Assembly (NCBI RefSeq): GCF_035998295.1
Contig: NZ_DASYHS010000297.1
Span: 1 to 43,409 of the forward strand
Source: DASYHS01 sp035998295
Lineage (GTDB): Bacteria > Pseudomonadota > Alphaproteobacteria > Azospirillales > Azospirillaceae
Reading direction: 5' to 3'
DNA length: 43,409 nucleotides
Shown: positions 15,935-22,989 of the stretch, piece after piece
Layout of the letters: each line of letters opens with the position of its first letter
Numbering within the stretch: position 1 is the first letter of the stretch
Made by a program: the position numbers and the translations under genes
Notes under the pieces: generated by a model
Database searches by the model: none
Told to the model about the DNA's origin: nothing
Seen by the model: the letters and a program-made list of their open reading frames with translations, nothing else

Positions 15935-16037
15935 CATCCTCTCCCGTACCCGCGGGAGAGGATGGGCTCGCCGCGTAGCGGTGGGAAGGTGAGGGTCCGC
16001 GGGCGGCCTGCCCTCACCCTCCCAACCTTCGGTTGGG
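15935..16037. repeat. Multi-hairpin intergenic repeat (REP-like)
   Basis: Three consecutive perfect stems: CATCCTCTCCCG/CGGGAGAGGATG at 15935-15964 (12 bp, 6-base loop), GGTGAGGG/CCCTCACC at 15988-16018, and CCCAACC/GGTTGGG at 16021-16037 (3-base loop). The composite resembles extragenic palindromic elements scattered in alphaproteobacterial genomes. The same CCTCTCCC...GGGAGAGG arms form the IS4 target at 17.7/19.2 kb, and shorter relatives occur at about 37.08 kb and 43.24 kb. The rest of the gap 15839-16273 holds no gene that I can support. Confidence 0.65.
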
Positions 16038-16273
16038 CCCCTCCCTGTACCTTTGGCGGTGTCGGCAGCTTGCTTGAAGGTCGGGTAAGCTGTCCGGCAT
16101 TCGGGCGACGCCGCCGGGAGCAACCTTCCCCTTCCCGTGCCCCGAGCACCAGGAGAGGACACGTGCCCCGGCGGCTAGCCGTGACGCATGCCCAGTGGGG
16201 AGTTGCGCCGCGAGCGCCAGTACAGGGATGGCTCGGCGTCATGGCCGCCCGGCTCAAGCCGAGGAGATTGCTC

Positions 16274-17524
16274 ATGACCGATCCTCCGGAGTCCTACGCC
16301 GGCATCGATTGGGCCGGCACCGAGCATCAGGCCTTCCTGCTCGACACACGGGGCGAGCCCCTGGGCGAGCGCCGCATCGCGCACAGCGGCCCCGGCCTGA
16401 CCGAGCTGTGCGACTGGCTGGTCGCCCGGACCGGCTTGGCGCCCGAGCGCATCGCGGTCGCCATCGAGACCTGCCACGGCCCGGTGGTCGAGGCCCTGCT
16501 CGAACGCGGCTTCCGGGTCTTTGCCGTCAACCCCAAGCAGCTCGACCGCTTCCGGGACCGCTTCTCCGTCGCCGGCGCCAAGGACGACCGCCGCGATGCC
16601 CGGGTGCTGGCCGCCTCGTTGCGCACCGACCCGGCCTGCTTCCGCGCGCTGGCGCCGGAAGAGCCGCTGGTGCTCGAGCTGCGCGAATGGTCGCGCATCG
16701 CCGAGGAGCTCCGCCGGGAGCGCACCCGCCTGGGCAACCGGCTGTACCAGCAGCTGTGGCGCTATTACCCGCAGATGCTGGCCCTGGGCGACGACGTCGG
16801 CGCCCCCTGGCGCCTCGCCTTGTGGGAGCTCGCCCCGACGCCCGAGCGGGTCCGGCGGCTGCGCCACGGCACCGTCGAAGCGCTGCTCAAGCGTCATCGG
16901 ATCCGCCGCCTCGACGCCGAGGGCGTGCTCGGCCGTCTGCGCCAGCCCGCGCTGCGGGTGGCGCCGGGCACGGCCGAGGCGGCGCAGGCCCACATCCGCC
17001 AGCTCATCGCCCGCCTGCGCCTGGTCCAGCGCCAGCTGGCCGAGGCCGAAGCCCGCCTCGACACCCTCTGCTCGGCCCTGGCCGACGGCGAGGCCGAGCC
17101 GGGGCAGCCGGGGGAGCAGCATGACGTGACGATCCTGCGCTCTGTGCCCGGAGTGGGAAGGATCGTCCTCGCCATGCTGCTCGCAGAGGCCGGCGAGGCT
17201 CTGCGCCGACGAGATTATCATGCTTTGCGCACCCGGTGCGGGGTGGCGCCGGTGACCCGGCGCAGCGGCAAGCAGTGCGTCGTCCATATCCGATGGGCGT
17301 GCAGCCGGCGCTTGCGCGAAGCCGTCTATCACTGGGCCCGGGTCGCCTGCCAGCACGACCCGGCCTGCCGGTGCCGCTACCAGGCCCTGCGCGCGCGCGG
17401 CCACTCCCATGCCCGCGCGTTGCGCACCGTCGGCGACCGCCTGATCGCCCTTGCCTGCACGCTGCTCCGGCGGCGCGAGCTCTTCGATCCTCAGCGCGCC
17501 GCCGCCCAGCCCGCGCCGGCCTGA
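16274..17524 (+). CDS. IS110-family transposase
   Basis: A 416-residue recombinase. The N-terminal RuvC-like DEDD domain shows YAGIDWAGTEHQA (first Asp near residue 12), VAIETCHGP (Glu near 65), and AKDDRRDARVLA (the Asp pair near 103-107). A helical middle region follows, then the C-terminal Transposase_20 domain with the catalytic-serine region: LRSVPGVGRIVLAMLLAEAG and RTRCGVAPVTRRSGK. AGGAG sits just before the ATG. No frameshift or early stop is seen, so the enzyme may be active. In this family recombination is guided by a structured RNA from the element's non-coding end. Confidence 0.93.
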   Translation: MTDPPESYAGIDWAGTEHQAFLLDTRGEPLGERRIAHSGPGLTELCDWLVARTGLAPERIAVAIETCHGPVVEALLERGFRVFAVNPKQLDRFRDRFSVAGAKDDRRDARVLAASLRTDPACFRALAPEEPLVLELREWSRIAEELRRERTRLGNRLYQQLWRYYPQMLALGDDVGAPWRLALWELAPTPERVRRLRHGTVEALLKRHRIRRLDAEGVLGRLRQPALRVAPGTAEAAQAHIRQLIARLRLVQRQLAEAEARLDTLCSALADGEAEPGQPGEQHDVTILRSVPGVGRIVLAMLLAEAGEALRRRDYHALRTRCGVAPVTRRSGKQCVVHIRWACSRRLREAVYHWARVACQHDPACRCRYQALRARGHSHARALRTVGDRLIALACTLLRRRELFDPQRAAAQPAPA

Positions 17525-17697
17525 GCAACGCGATCCGGCCTTGAAGCCGATGGCGGAGCAGGGGCCCCGGCGGGCCGGGGGCGTCAAGCCCGAAGCCGCC
17601 GAAGGCGGGGGCGCGCAGCGCCCGGCTTTACGCCCCTGGACCGACGAGGCCATCATCACCCTCGGCTCAAGCCGTTGCTCTCGCCCTTGACTCAACG
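17525..17697 (+). ncRNA. Candidate IS110 guide (bridge/seek) RNA region
   Basis: The 173 bases between the transposase stop and the element's right end have no reading frame of note but fold well: CCGCC-GAA-GGCGG (17596-17608) and GGGCGC-GCA-GCGCCC (17609-17623) are back-to-back stems, and a G/C-rich arm precedes them. CGGCTCAAGCCG near 17663 repeats a segment at the left end. IS110/IS1111 elements encode their guide RNA in a terminal non-coding region, and the downstream position would fit the IS1111-like layout. Exact RNA ends are unknown. Confidence 0.4.
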
Positions 17698-17711
17698 GTG
17701 GGGAGTCCTCT

Positions 17712-17720
17712 CCCACAGGG
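17712..17720. repeat. IS4 target-site duplication, left copy (right copy 19216-19224)
   Basis: CCCACAGGG stands immediately outside both ends of the IS4 element, a 9-bp direct repeat of the length common in several IS4 subgroups. Joined, the original site reads CCTCTCCC-ACA-GGGAGAGG, a palindrome cut at its centre. Confidence 0.88.
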
Positions 17721-19215
17721 CTACGCTATGCACAGAACTTTGCGAGGATGAAGCCTCTGTAGATTGCTGAGAATTCTCTCAGGCCATGAGCAAAGGTTAC
17801 GGGTCCCGGAGGAGCTTCGCTGGCGTAACCCTTCCAGCCGCCGAGGCGGGCAATGATCCAGGCGGCCCAGGCGAGGCTGTCTGGAGGATGGGGGTTCTTC
17901 TGCTTGAGGGTCTTGCCCTCCCGACCGGGCAGCAGCGCGCGCAAGACCTCGATCTCGTCGGTGCGGAACAGCTCGGCGGCGGTGCGGCGGTCGCGACCAT
18001 CGCGAGCCCGCACCAGTTGCAGGATGCGCACGGCCGCAATCAGCGCCAGCACCGCCAACTTCTCCAGCGCGTCGGCCTGCTCGACCTGGCTGGACTCGAC
18101 GTCCAGGCCCTGACGCTTGAGCAGGCGGAAGACCTCCTCCACCGTCCAGCGGCTGGCGTACCAGCGGGCAACACGGCAAGCCTGGGCGCCGTCGGCGACT
18201 TCGTGGCTGGTCAGCAGCCGCCAGTGGATCGGCGGGCCCGAGCGGGGGGCCGTCTCATCGATGTTCACCTCGCGGATGTCCACCGCCCACAACTCCAGCT
18301 CGCCCGGCGCTTCGGCCCCGGCCCGTGCCGGCCGGCGCACCCGGACCGGGGCAAAGCGCACATCCAGCCTGGCCTGGCGTGCGGGCCGGCGCTGGCCGCG
18401 CGTGCTGCCGGCCGAAAGCTCGAGGGTGAAGCGCTCCGCCACCGGCTGGGCGGCCACGTGCTCGAACAGGCTGGCGCCGTCGGCCAGCTTACGGTCGCTG
18501 CGCTGGCGCACTAGCACCTCGCAGCCGAGTTCACGGCAGTGCACGAACAGGGCGTAGTCGTCGGATTCGGCATCGCTGACCACGGTGACCCGGTCCGCCG
18601 TCGCCAGCGTGTCATGGGCCGCCTCGGCTCCCGCCAGCCAGCGCCGCGACTCCTTGTCCTGCGTCTGACGCTCGTGACGCGGGCCGACCCGGCCGGGCCC
18701 CCGGGTCCACAGCTCCGCTCCGCACAGGCCCAGACAGGTCGTCTCCTGCGCATCCACGGCGACGACCGCATGCAAGAACAGCCCGACGTCGCTGCCGTTG
18801 CCGACCGGCCCCAGCCCTCGGACACGTCCGGCATGCCCCTGGTAGTTCAGTTCGGTGGTATCCTGGATCGCAAGCACATGGCGCCCGCGCGCGGCCAGGG
18901 CCAGCGGTTCGGCGGCGTGGACCAGCATCTCGCTCACACCGACCCGCGGGTTGCGCAAGGCGCGCCCGAAGCGCACCTCGTCGCACCGTCCGCCACCAAG
19001 ACGGCGCAAGCACACCGTCCGCCTGTCCACCATCCGGTGTAAAAGTTCCTCCACTGTCCCCGCCAGGCGCCGATCCCCAAACTCACCAACATCGTAACCA
19101 ACCCCAACCATGTCCGTGTGTTCTGGATGTCTTTCCATTCAACACACTTGGGCGATGATCGGGCGTATTACCCTTTCACTTACGGAGAGCCGCAAAACTT
19201 CTGTGCATAGCGTAG
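17721..19215 (-). mobile_element. Intact IS4-family insertion sequence, 1495 bp
   Basis: The ends are perfect 17-bp inverted repeats, CTACGCTATGCACAGAA at 17721-17737 and its complement at 19199-19215, with weaker similarity further in (TTTGCG). A 9-bp target duplication CCCACAGGG flanks it. It carries one full-length transposase gene. Complete ends, an exact duplication and an open gene suggest a recent insertion. Confidence 0.93.
17726..19138 (-). CDS. IS4-family transposase
   Basis: A 470-residue DDE transposase. The catalytic Asp residues lie in AIQDTTELNYQGH (D93) and VTVVSDAESDDY (D189). The third acidic residue is within a perfect IS4 signature Y-x2-R-x3-E-x6-K in YASRWTVEEVFRLLK (Y327, R330, E334, K341). 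The N-terminus FGDRRLAGTVEELLHRMVDR is the usual DNA-binding start of this group. The stop codon lies inside the left terminal inverted repeat, so the gene reads right to the element's end. There are no disabling mutations. Confidence 0.95.
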   Translation of the reverse strand: MERHPEHTDMVGVGYDVGEFGDRRLAGTVEELLHRMVDRRTVCLRRLGGGRCDEVRFGRALRNPRVGVSEMLVHAAEPLALAARGRHVLAIQDTTELNYQGHAGRVRGLGPVGNGSDVGLFLHAVVAVDAQETTCLGLCGAELWTRGPGRVGPRHERQTQDKESRRWLAGAEAAHDTLATADRVTVVSDAESDDYALFVHCRELGCEVLVRQRSDRKLADGASLFEHVAAQPVAERFTLELSAGSTRGQRRPARQARLDVRFAPVRVRRPARAGAEAPGELELWAVDIREVNIDETAPRSGPPIHWRLLTSHEVADGAQACRVARWYASRWTVEEVFRLLKRQGLDVESSQVEQADALEKLAVLALIAAVRILQLVRARDGRDRRTAAELFRTDEIEVLRALLPGREGKTLKQKNPHPPDSLAWAAWIIARLGGWKGYASEAPPGPVTFAHGLREFSAIYRGFILAKFCA

Positions 19216-19239
19216 CCCACAGGGAGAGGGAATATTTGA

Positions 19240-19818
19240 TTATGCTCGCGCGGAGGGCACATAGCGCAGCAGCACGATGCCGTCGCCGAACCGCCGGTTC
19301 TCGACGAGGTCGAGGCGGACCGCCACCCCGTCCGGGAACAGGCGGATGCCCCGGCCCAGGACCGTCGGGTAGACCATCAGCCTGAACTCGTCGATCAGGC
19401 CGTGCGGCAGCAGCTGATGCACGATCGAGGCGCTGCCGAAGATCAGGACGTCGCCGCCGGACCCGGCCTTGACGTCCCGGACCGCCTCGGCCAAGTCGCC
19501 CGTGATCAGCGTCGAGTTGTTCCACGAAGCGCTTTCCAGCGTCCTCGACGCCACGTATTTCGGCAGGGCGTTCATGCGCGCGGCATAGCCCTCCGGGTCG
19601 TCGACCATCGGCCAGACCGCGGCGAAGCCGTCATAGGTCACGCGGCCGAAGATCATGGCCCCGGCGGCCATGAGCTCCTCGTGCTTGAACCTGTCGCCCT
19701 CGGGCCCGCGGGTGAACGGGCCGGTCCAGTCGCCCAGTCCCGACCCCTCCATGCCCACGGGGTCCTGGATGACGCCGTCGAGGGAGGCGTACTGGGTGAC
19801 GATGATCCTGCGCGGCAT
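19240..19818 (-). CDS. Dihydrofolate reductase-fold protein (RibD C-terminal domain family)
   Basis: A 192-residue single-domain protein beginning MPRRIIVTQYASLDGVIQDP, the typical start of YyaP/YwjB-like RibD_C proteins, with GAMIFGRVTYDGFAAVWPMV, YVASRTLE, and the NADPH-binding GGDVLIFGSASIVHQLLPHG. These proteins probably reduce a pterin-like or other substrate with NADPH, and no member of this subgroup has a well-established role. A purine-rich leader AAGGAAAGGGG precedes the ATG. It follows the MarR gene on the same strand after 115 bases. The IS4 element sits 24 bases past its stop, in what may have been its terminator hairpin. Confidence 0.88.
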   Translation of the reverse strand: MPRRIIVTQYASLDGVIQDPVGMEGSGLGDWTGPFTRGPEGDRFKHEELMAAGAMIFGRVTYDGFAAVWPMVDDPEGYAARMNALPKYVASRTLESASWNNSTLITGDLAEAVRDVKAGSGGDVLIFGSASIVHQLLPHGLIDEFRLMVYPTVLGRGIRLFPDGVAVRLDLVENRRFGDGIVLLRYVPSARA

Positions 19819-19933
19819 GGCGAGCCCCTTTCCTTTCGTGTCGCATGAAGCGTCTGCAGGAAAGACGATCCCGGGCCCGGCATGCCGACAGGCCGGCGAG
19901 ACGATTTCTCCATTGGCGGGGACCGGGGCGGGC

Positions 19934-20479
19934 TCAGGCGTGGCTCGGCGCCTCTTCCCGGTCCCGGTCGGCGGCCGGGCTCTCGAAGATCCGGCGGGCG
20001 CGGGCGACGACCTTCCTCACCGAGGCGAGCATGCAGGCGCGCTCCTCCTCGGTGAGCACCGACAGCAGCTCGCGCTCGATGCTCCTCGCATGGGGCACGA
20101 TCTGGTCGTAGACCTCCTTGCCGTGGCGGCTCAGGCGCAGCGACACCTTCCTGCGGTCCGCGGGGTCCACCCGGCGGCTGACCATGCCGATCCTCGATAG
20201 CTGGTTGATCGCCCGCGTCACCTGGACCTGGTCCATGGCCGTGTGCTCCGCCAGCTCCTTGGCCGACAGCGGGGCGTGCATCCCCAGGATCGCCATCACC
20301 CGCCAGCCCGTCACGCTCAGGCCGAAGCGCGTGCTGTAGAAGCTTTCCAGGTACAGGCTGACCTGGTTGGAGACATAGGAGAACTGGTACGGCACCCAGT
20401 CGTCGATCAGCAGGATGTCCGCCCCCTGCCCTTCGGCGTCCGGGCCGGCATCCCCGGAAGAAATCCTCGTCCTACTCAC
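19934..20479 (-). CDS. MarR family transcriptional regulator
   Basis: A 181-residue winged-helix repressor with the dimerising N-terminal helix YQFSYVSNQVSLYLESFY, the recognition region LSAKELAEHTAMDQVQVTRA, and the wing GMVSRRVDPADRRKVSLRLS (the DxR(R/D)R signature). The GTG start has GGAGA upstream. It lies 113 bases after the homogentisate dioxygenase gene on the same strand, and a perfect 14-bp palindrome stands in that gap. It probably senses an aromatic intermediate (homogentisate or a hydroxyphenyl acid) and controls the cluster. Sensing is inferred from context; the ligand pocket cannot be read. Confidence 0.92.
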   Translation of the reverse strand: MSRTRISSGDAGPDAEGQGADILLIDDWVPYQFSYVSNQVSLYLESFYSTRFGLSVTGWRVMAILGMHAPLSAKELAEHTAMDQVQVTRAINQLSRIGMVSRRVDPADRRKVSLRLSRHGKEVYDQIVPHARSIERELLSVLTEEERACMLASVRKVVARARRIFESPAADRDREEAPSHA

Positions 20480-20563
20480 AGCTTCTCCAGCCCGTCAGGG
20501 TCGATCGGAAAGCGAAGCCCATGCGCATCGCTTCGGCGCCGGGCCTCGCAGTATCACCAACTC

Positions 20564-20577
20564 TTTGCGCGCGCAAA
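20564..20577. promoter_or_regulatory. Perfect palindrome upstream of the marR gene
   Basis: TTTGCGCGCGCAAA is a 14-bp perfect palindrome, 85 bases before the MarR start codon and 15 bases past the dioxygenase stop. MarR proteins bind palindromes of about this size and usually regulate themselves, so this is the best candidate for an autoregulatory operator. Confidence 0.5.
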
Positions 20578-20592
20578 CATTCGCGGCCCGCG

Positions 20593-21750
20593 TCATTCGA
20601 CCGCCGGCGCGGCCACCTTGCCCGCGGTCTTCCAGCTTTCGGCGTAGCCGTCGAACTCGACTGCCTTCGCCGCCTCGCCGACGTCGAGGGCGTCGCGCGC
20701 ATCCAGCATCACCGCGTACTCGTTCGTCATGGCGTTCCTGGGCTTGTACATGCCCTTGAGCGCCTGGGGATGGGGGCCGTGGGTGAAGCCGCAGGGATGC
20801 AGCGTCACCATGCCGGGATGGATGTTGTCGCGGGAGAAGAAGTCGCCGGAATGATAGAAGACCGCCTCGTCGTAGTCGTCGTTGTTGTGGAAGAACGGCA
20901 CCTTGATCGCGGCCGGGTCGGTCTCGAACGGGCGCGGCACGAAGGTGCAGATGACGAAGCGGCTGCCGACCCAGGTCGTGTGCGCCGAGGGCGGCAGGTG
21001 GTAGCGGTGCGACGACAGCGGGCGGATGTCCCGGACGTTCAGCCTGACCGGCACGAGGTCGCCGTGCCAGCCGACCGCGTCGAGGGGGTTGAAGGGATAG
21101 ACGACGCAGGACAGCTCGCCCCGGCGGCGGATGACGACGCGCCACTCCCGCTCGCCCTGCTGGGCCTTGAACGCCTCGTCGATCGCCGGCGTGTCGAGCA
21201 CGGCCTCGTCGTACAGCGCGTGGCGCCCGACCAGGCCGCGGTCCGGGGTCCTCAGCGCCCCGCCGGTCGCCTCGAACAGGAGCAGCTCCACCGGCCGCGC
21301 GGCCTCGATGCGCCACATCGTCGAGCGCGGCAGCAGGATGTAGTCGCCCGTGCCGAACTCCAGGTGCCCGTAGTCGCAGTAGAGGTGCCCGGCGCCGGAA
21401 TGGACGAACAGCAGCTCGTCGCCGTCGGCGTTGCGCGCGAGGTGGTCCATGTCGCCGGCCAGCCGCCAGAAGCGCATCCTGACATGGGCGTTGTGCAGGA
21501 TGGCCGGCGCGTCCCACACGCCCGGCCCCAGGTCGCCGATCGCGGCGAGGTCGAAGGCGCGCGGGCGCAGCGGCCCCGACCAGCTCGTCCAGCCGGTCGG
21601 GGGATGCGTGTGGTACATCATCGTCGCCGGGCCGAAGAAGCCCTCGCGCCCGAGCTCCCTCTCGAAGGTCCCCTCGGGCAGGTCCGCATGGGCCTGGCGG
21701 GAGGAGCGCCCCTCGATGCGCGGGAGCGAAACGTCGTGCGATCTGGCCAT
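20593..21750 (-). CDS. hmgA: Homogentisate 1,2-dioxygenase
   Basis: A 385-residue cupin-type Fe(II) dioxygenase that opens the homogentisate ring to maleylacetoacetate. The N-terminal half contains DGDELLFVHSGAGHLYCDYG and FGTGDYILLPRSTMWRIE. The C-terminal half contains the iron-site block VPFFHNNDDYDEAVFYHSGD near residue 285, then NIHPGMVTLHPCGFTHGPHP near 320, and MTNEYAVMLD close to the end, all as in the family. It is shorter than the well-studied enzymes (about 430-445), mostly at the N-terminus. GGAGG precedes the ATG. It is the fourth gene of the minus-strand cluster, 36 bases after the FMN oxidase. Confidence 0.9.
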   Translation of the reverse strand: MARSHDVSLPRIEGRSSRQAHADLPEGTFERELGREGFFGPATMMYHTHPPTGWTSWSGPLRPRAFDLAAIGDLGPGVWDAPAILHNAHVRMRFWRLAGDMDHLARNADGDELLFVHSGAGHLYCDYGHLEFGTGDYILLPRSTMWRIEAARPVELLLFEATGGALRTPDRGLVGRHALYDEAVLDTPAIDEAFKAQQGEREWRVVIRRRGELSCVVYPFNPLDAVGWHGDLVPVRLNVRDIRPLSSHRYHLPPSAHTTWVGSRFVICTFVPRPFETDPAAIKVPFFHNNDDYDEAVFYHSGDFFSRDNIHPGMVTLHPCGFTHGPHPQALKGMYKPRNAMTNEYAVMLDARDALDVGEAAKAVEFDGYAESWKTAGKVAAPAVE

Positions 21751-21786
21751 GTCTTCCTCCGCCGGCGCCTTGTCGTTGTCGTCGTT

Positions 21787-22989
21787 TCAGTAGCCGGGCC
21801 CGGCGACCGGCTGCGCTTCCCGCCCGCGCTCGGCGGGGGCGTGCGCGACGATCCGGTCGCCTGCGAGATCGGCGAGCGTCGGGCACCCCAGGAGCGCCAT
21901 GCCGCGGTCGACCTCCCGCCTCAGCAGGTCGAGGACGTGCCGGGCCCCGGCCTCGCCCGCGGCCGCGACGCCGTAGAGGGTCGGGCGGCCCATCAGCACG
22001 CCGTCGGCCCCCAGCGCCAGGGCCTTGAGGATGTCGGTGCCCCTGCGAAAGCCGCTGTCGCACAGGACGGTCAGGCGGCCGCCGGCCGCCGCGAGGATGC
22101 GCGGGAGTGCTACCATCGGCGGCACGGCCGCGCCGAGCTGCCGGCCGCCATGGTTGGAGACGACGATGCCGTCGGCGCCGGCGTCGAGCGCCTGCCGGAC
22201 GTCGGCCGGCGACAGGATGCCCTTCACGACAAGGGGGCCGTTCCAGCGCCTGCGGACCTCGCGCACGTCCTCCCAGGTGACGCCCGGGTCGAGCTGGCCT
22301 TCCATGAAGGCGAGCAGGGTCTGCGCGCCGGACCGGCGCGCGGCCTCCATCATGTTGCGCGGTTGCGGGGCGCCGTGGCGCAGCATCTGCATCAGCCACG
22401 AGAACCGGCGCGCCGCGTCGAGGATGCCCGCCGGCGACGGCCGGTAGGGAAGAGTGAAGCGATTGCGCAGGTCGCGTTCGCGGTTGCCGCCGACCGGGCA
22501 GTCGAGCGTGACGACGAGCGTCTCGAACCCCGCGGCGGCGGCGCGCTCGACCAGGCGATGGGAGATCGCGCGGTCGCGGAAGATGTAGAGCTGGAACCAG
22601 TGCGGCCGCCCGGCCGCGGCGCCGATCTCCTCGATGCCGACGCTCGAGACGGTGCTGAGCGTGAACGGCACGTCGAACGCCTCGGCCGCCCGCATCAGGT
22701 GGAGCTCGGCCCCCGGCCAGACGAGCCCCGCGAGGCCGGTGGGGCCGATGCCGAAGGGCGAGGCGAAGGTCCGGCCGAACAGCCGCCGGGACTGGTCGCG
22801 CGCCGCGGCCCCGACCGCGACGCGGGTCGACAGCGCATAGGCCTCGAACTGCCGGCGGTTGGCCCGCAGGGCCTCCTCGTCGTCCGCGCCGCCGTCGACG
22901 AAGTCGAACACCGCGCGCGGCAGCCGGGACCTGGCCGCCGCGCGCACGTCGTCGACGTTGCGCGCCCGCCCCAACCTGGCCGCGTTCAT
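21787..22989 (-). CDS. FMN-dependent alpha-hydroxy-acid oxidase/dehydrogenase
   Basis: A 400-residue TIM-barrel flavoenzyme of the glycolate oxidase, lactate and mandelate dehydrogenase family, which oxidises an L-2-hydroxy acid to the 2-oxo acid. Visible features: FDFVDGGADDEEALRANR, FGIGPTGLAGLVWPGAE, HWFQLYIFRD, LVVTLDCPVGGNRERDLRN, GPLVVKGIL (flavin-binding Lys), VSNHGGRQLG (catalytic His-Gly-Gly-Arg near residue 280) and DSGFRRGTDILKALALGAD. Its ATG overlaps the stop of the hydrolase gene (ATGA), so the genes are coupled. In this context 4-hydroxyphenyllactate to 4-hydroxyphenylpyruvate is the most economical reaction; mandelate- or lactate-type substrates are alternatives. Confidence 0.9.
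   Translation of the reverse strand: MNAARLGRARNVDDVRAAARSRLPRAVFDFVDGGADDEEALRANRRQFEAYALSTRVAVGAAARDQSRRLFGRTFASPFGIGPTGLAGLVWPGAELHLMRAAEAFDVPFTLSTVSSVGIEEIGAAAGRPHWFQLYIFRDRAISHRLVERAAAAGFETLVVTLDCPVGGNRERDLRNRFTLPYRPSPAGILDAARRFSWLMQMLRHGAPQPRNMMEAARRSGAQTLLAFMEGQLDPGVTWEDVREVRRRWNGPLVVKGILSPADVRQALDAGADGIVVSNHGGRQLGAAVPPMVALPRILAAAGGRLTVLCDSGFRRGTDILKALALGADGVLMGRPTLYGVAAAGEAGARHVLDLLRREVDRGMALLGCPTLADLAGDRIVAHAPAERGREAQPVAGPGY

Larger units (their letters stand above)
16195..17706 (+). mobile_element. IS110-family insertion sequence (approximate bounds)
   Basis: The element is recognised by its DEDD transposase. GTGGGGAGT occurs at both proposed ends (16195-16203 and 17698-17706), and CGGCTCAAGCCG occurs inside each end (16250-16261, just before the gene, and 17663-17674). 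IS110 elements have no long terminal inverted repeats, so the bounds are inferred from these direct repeats. The long non-coding part is downstream of the gene. The right end abuts the IS4 element almost directly. Confidence 0.6.
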
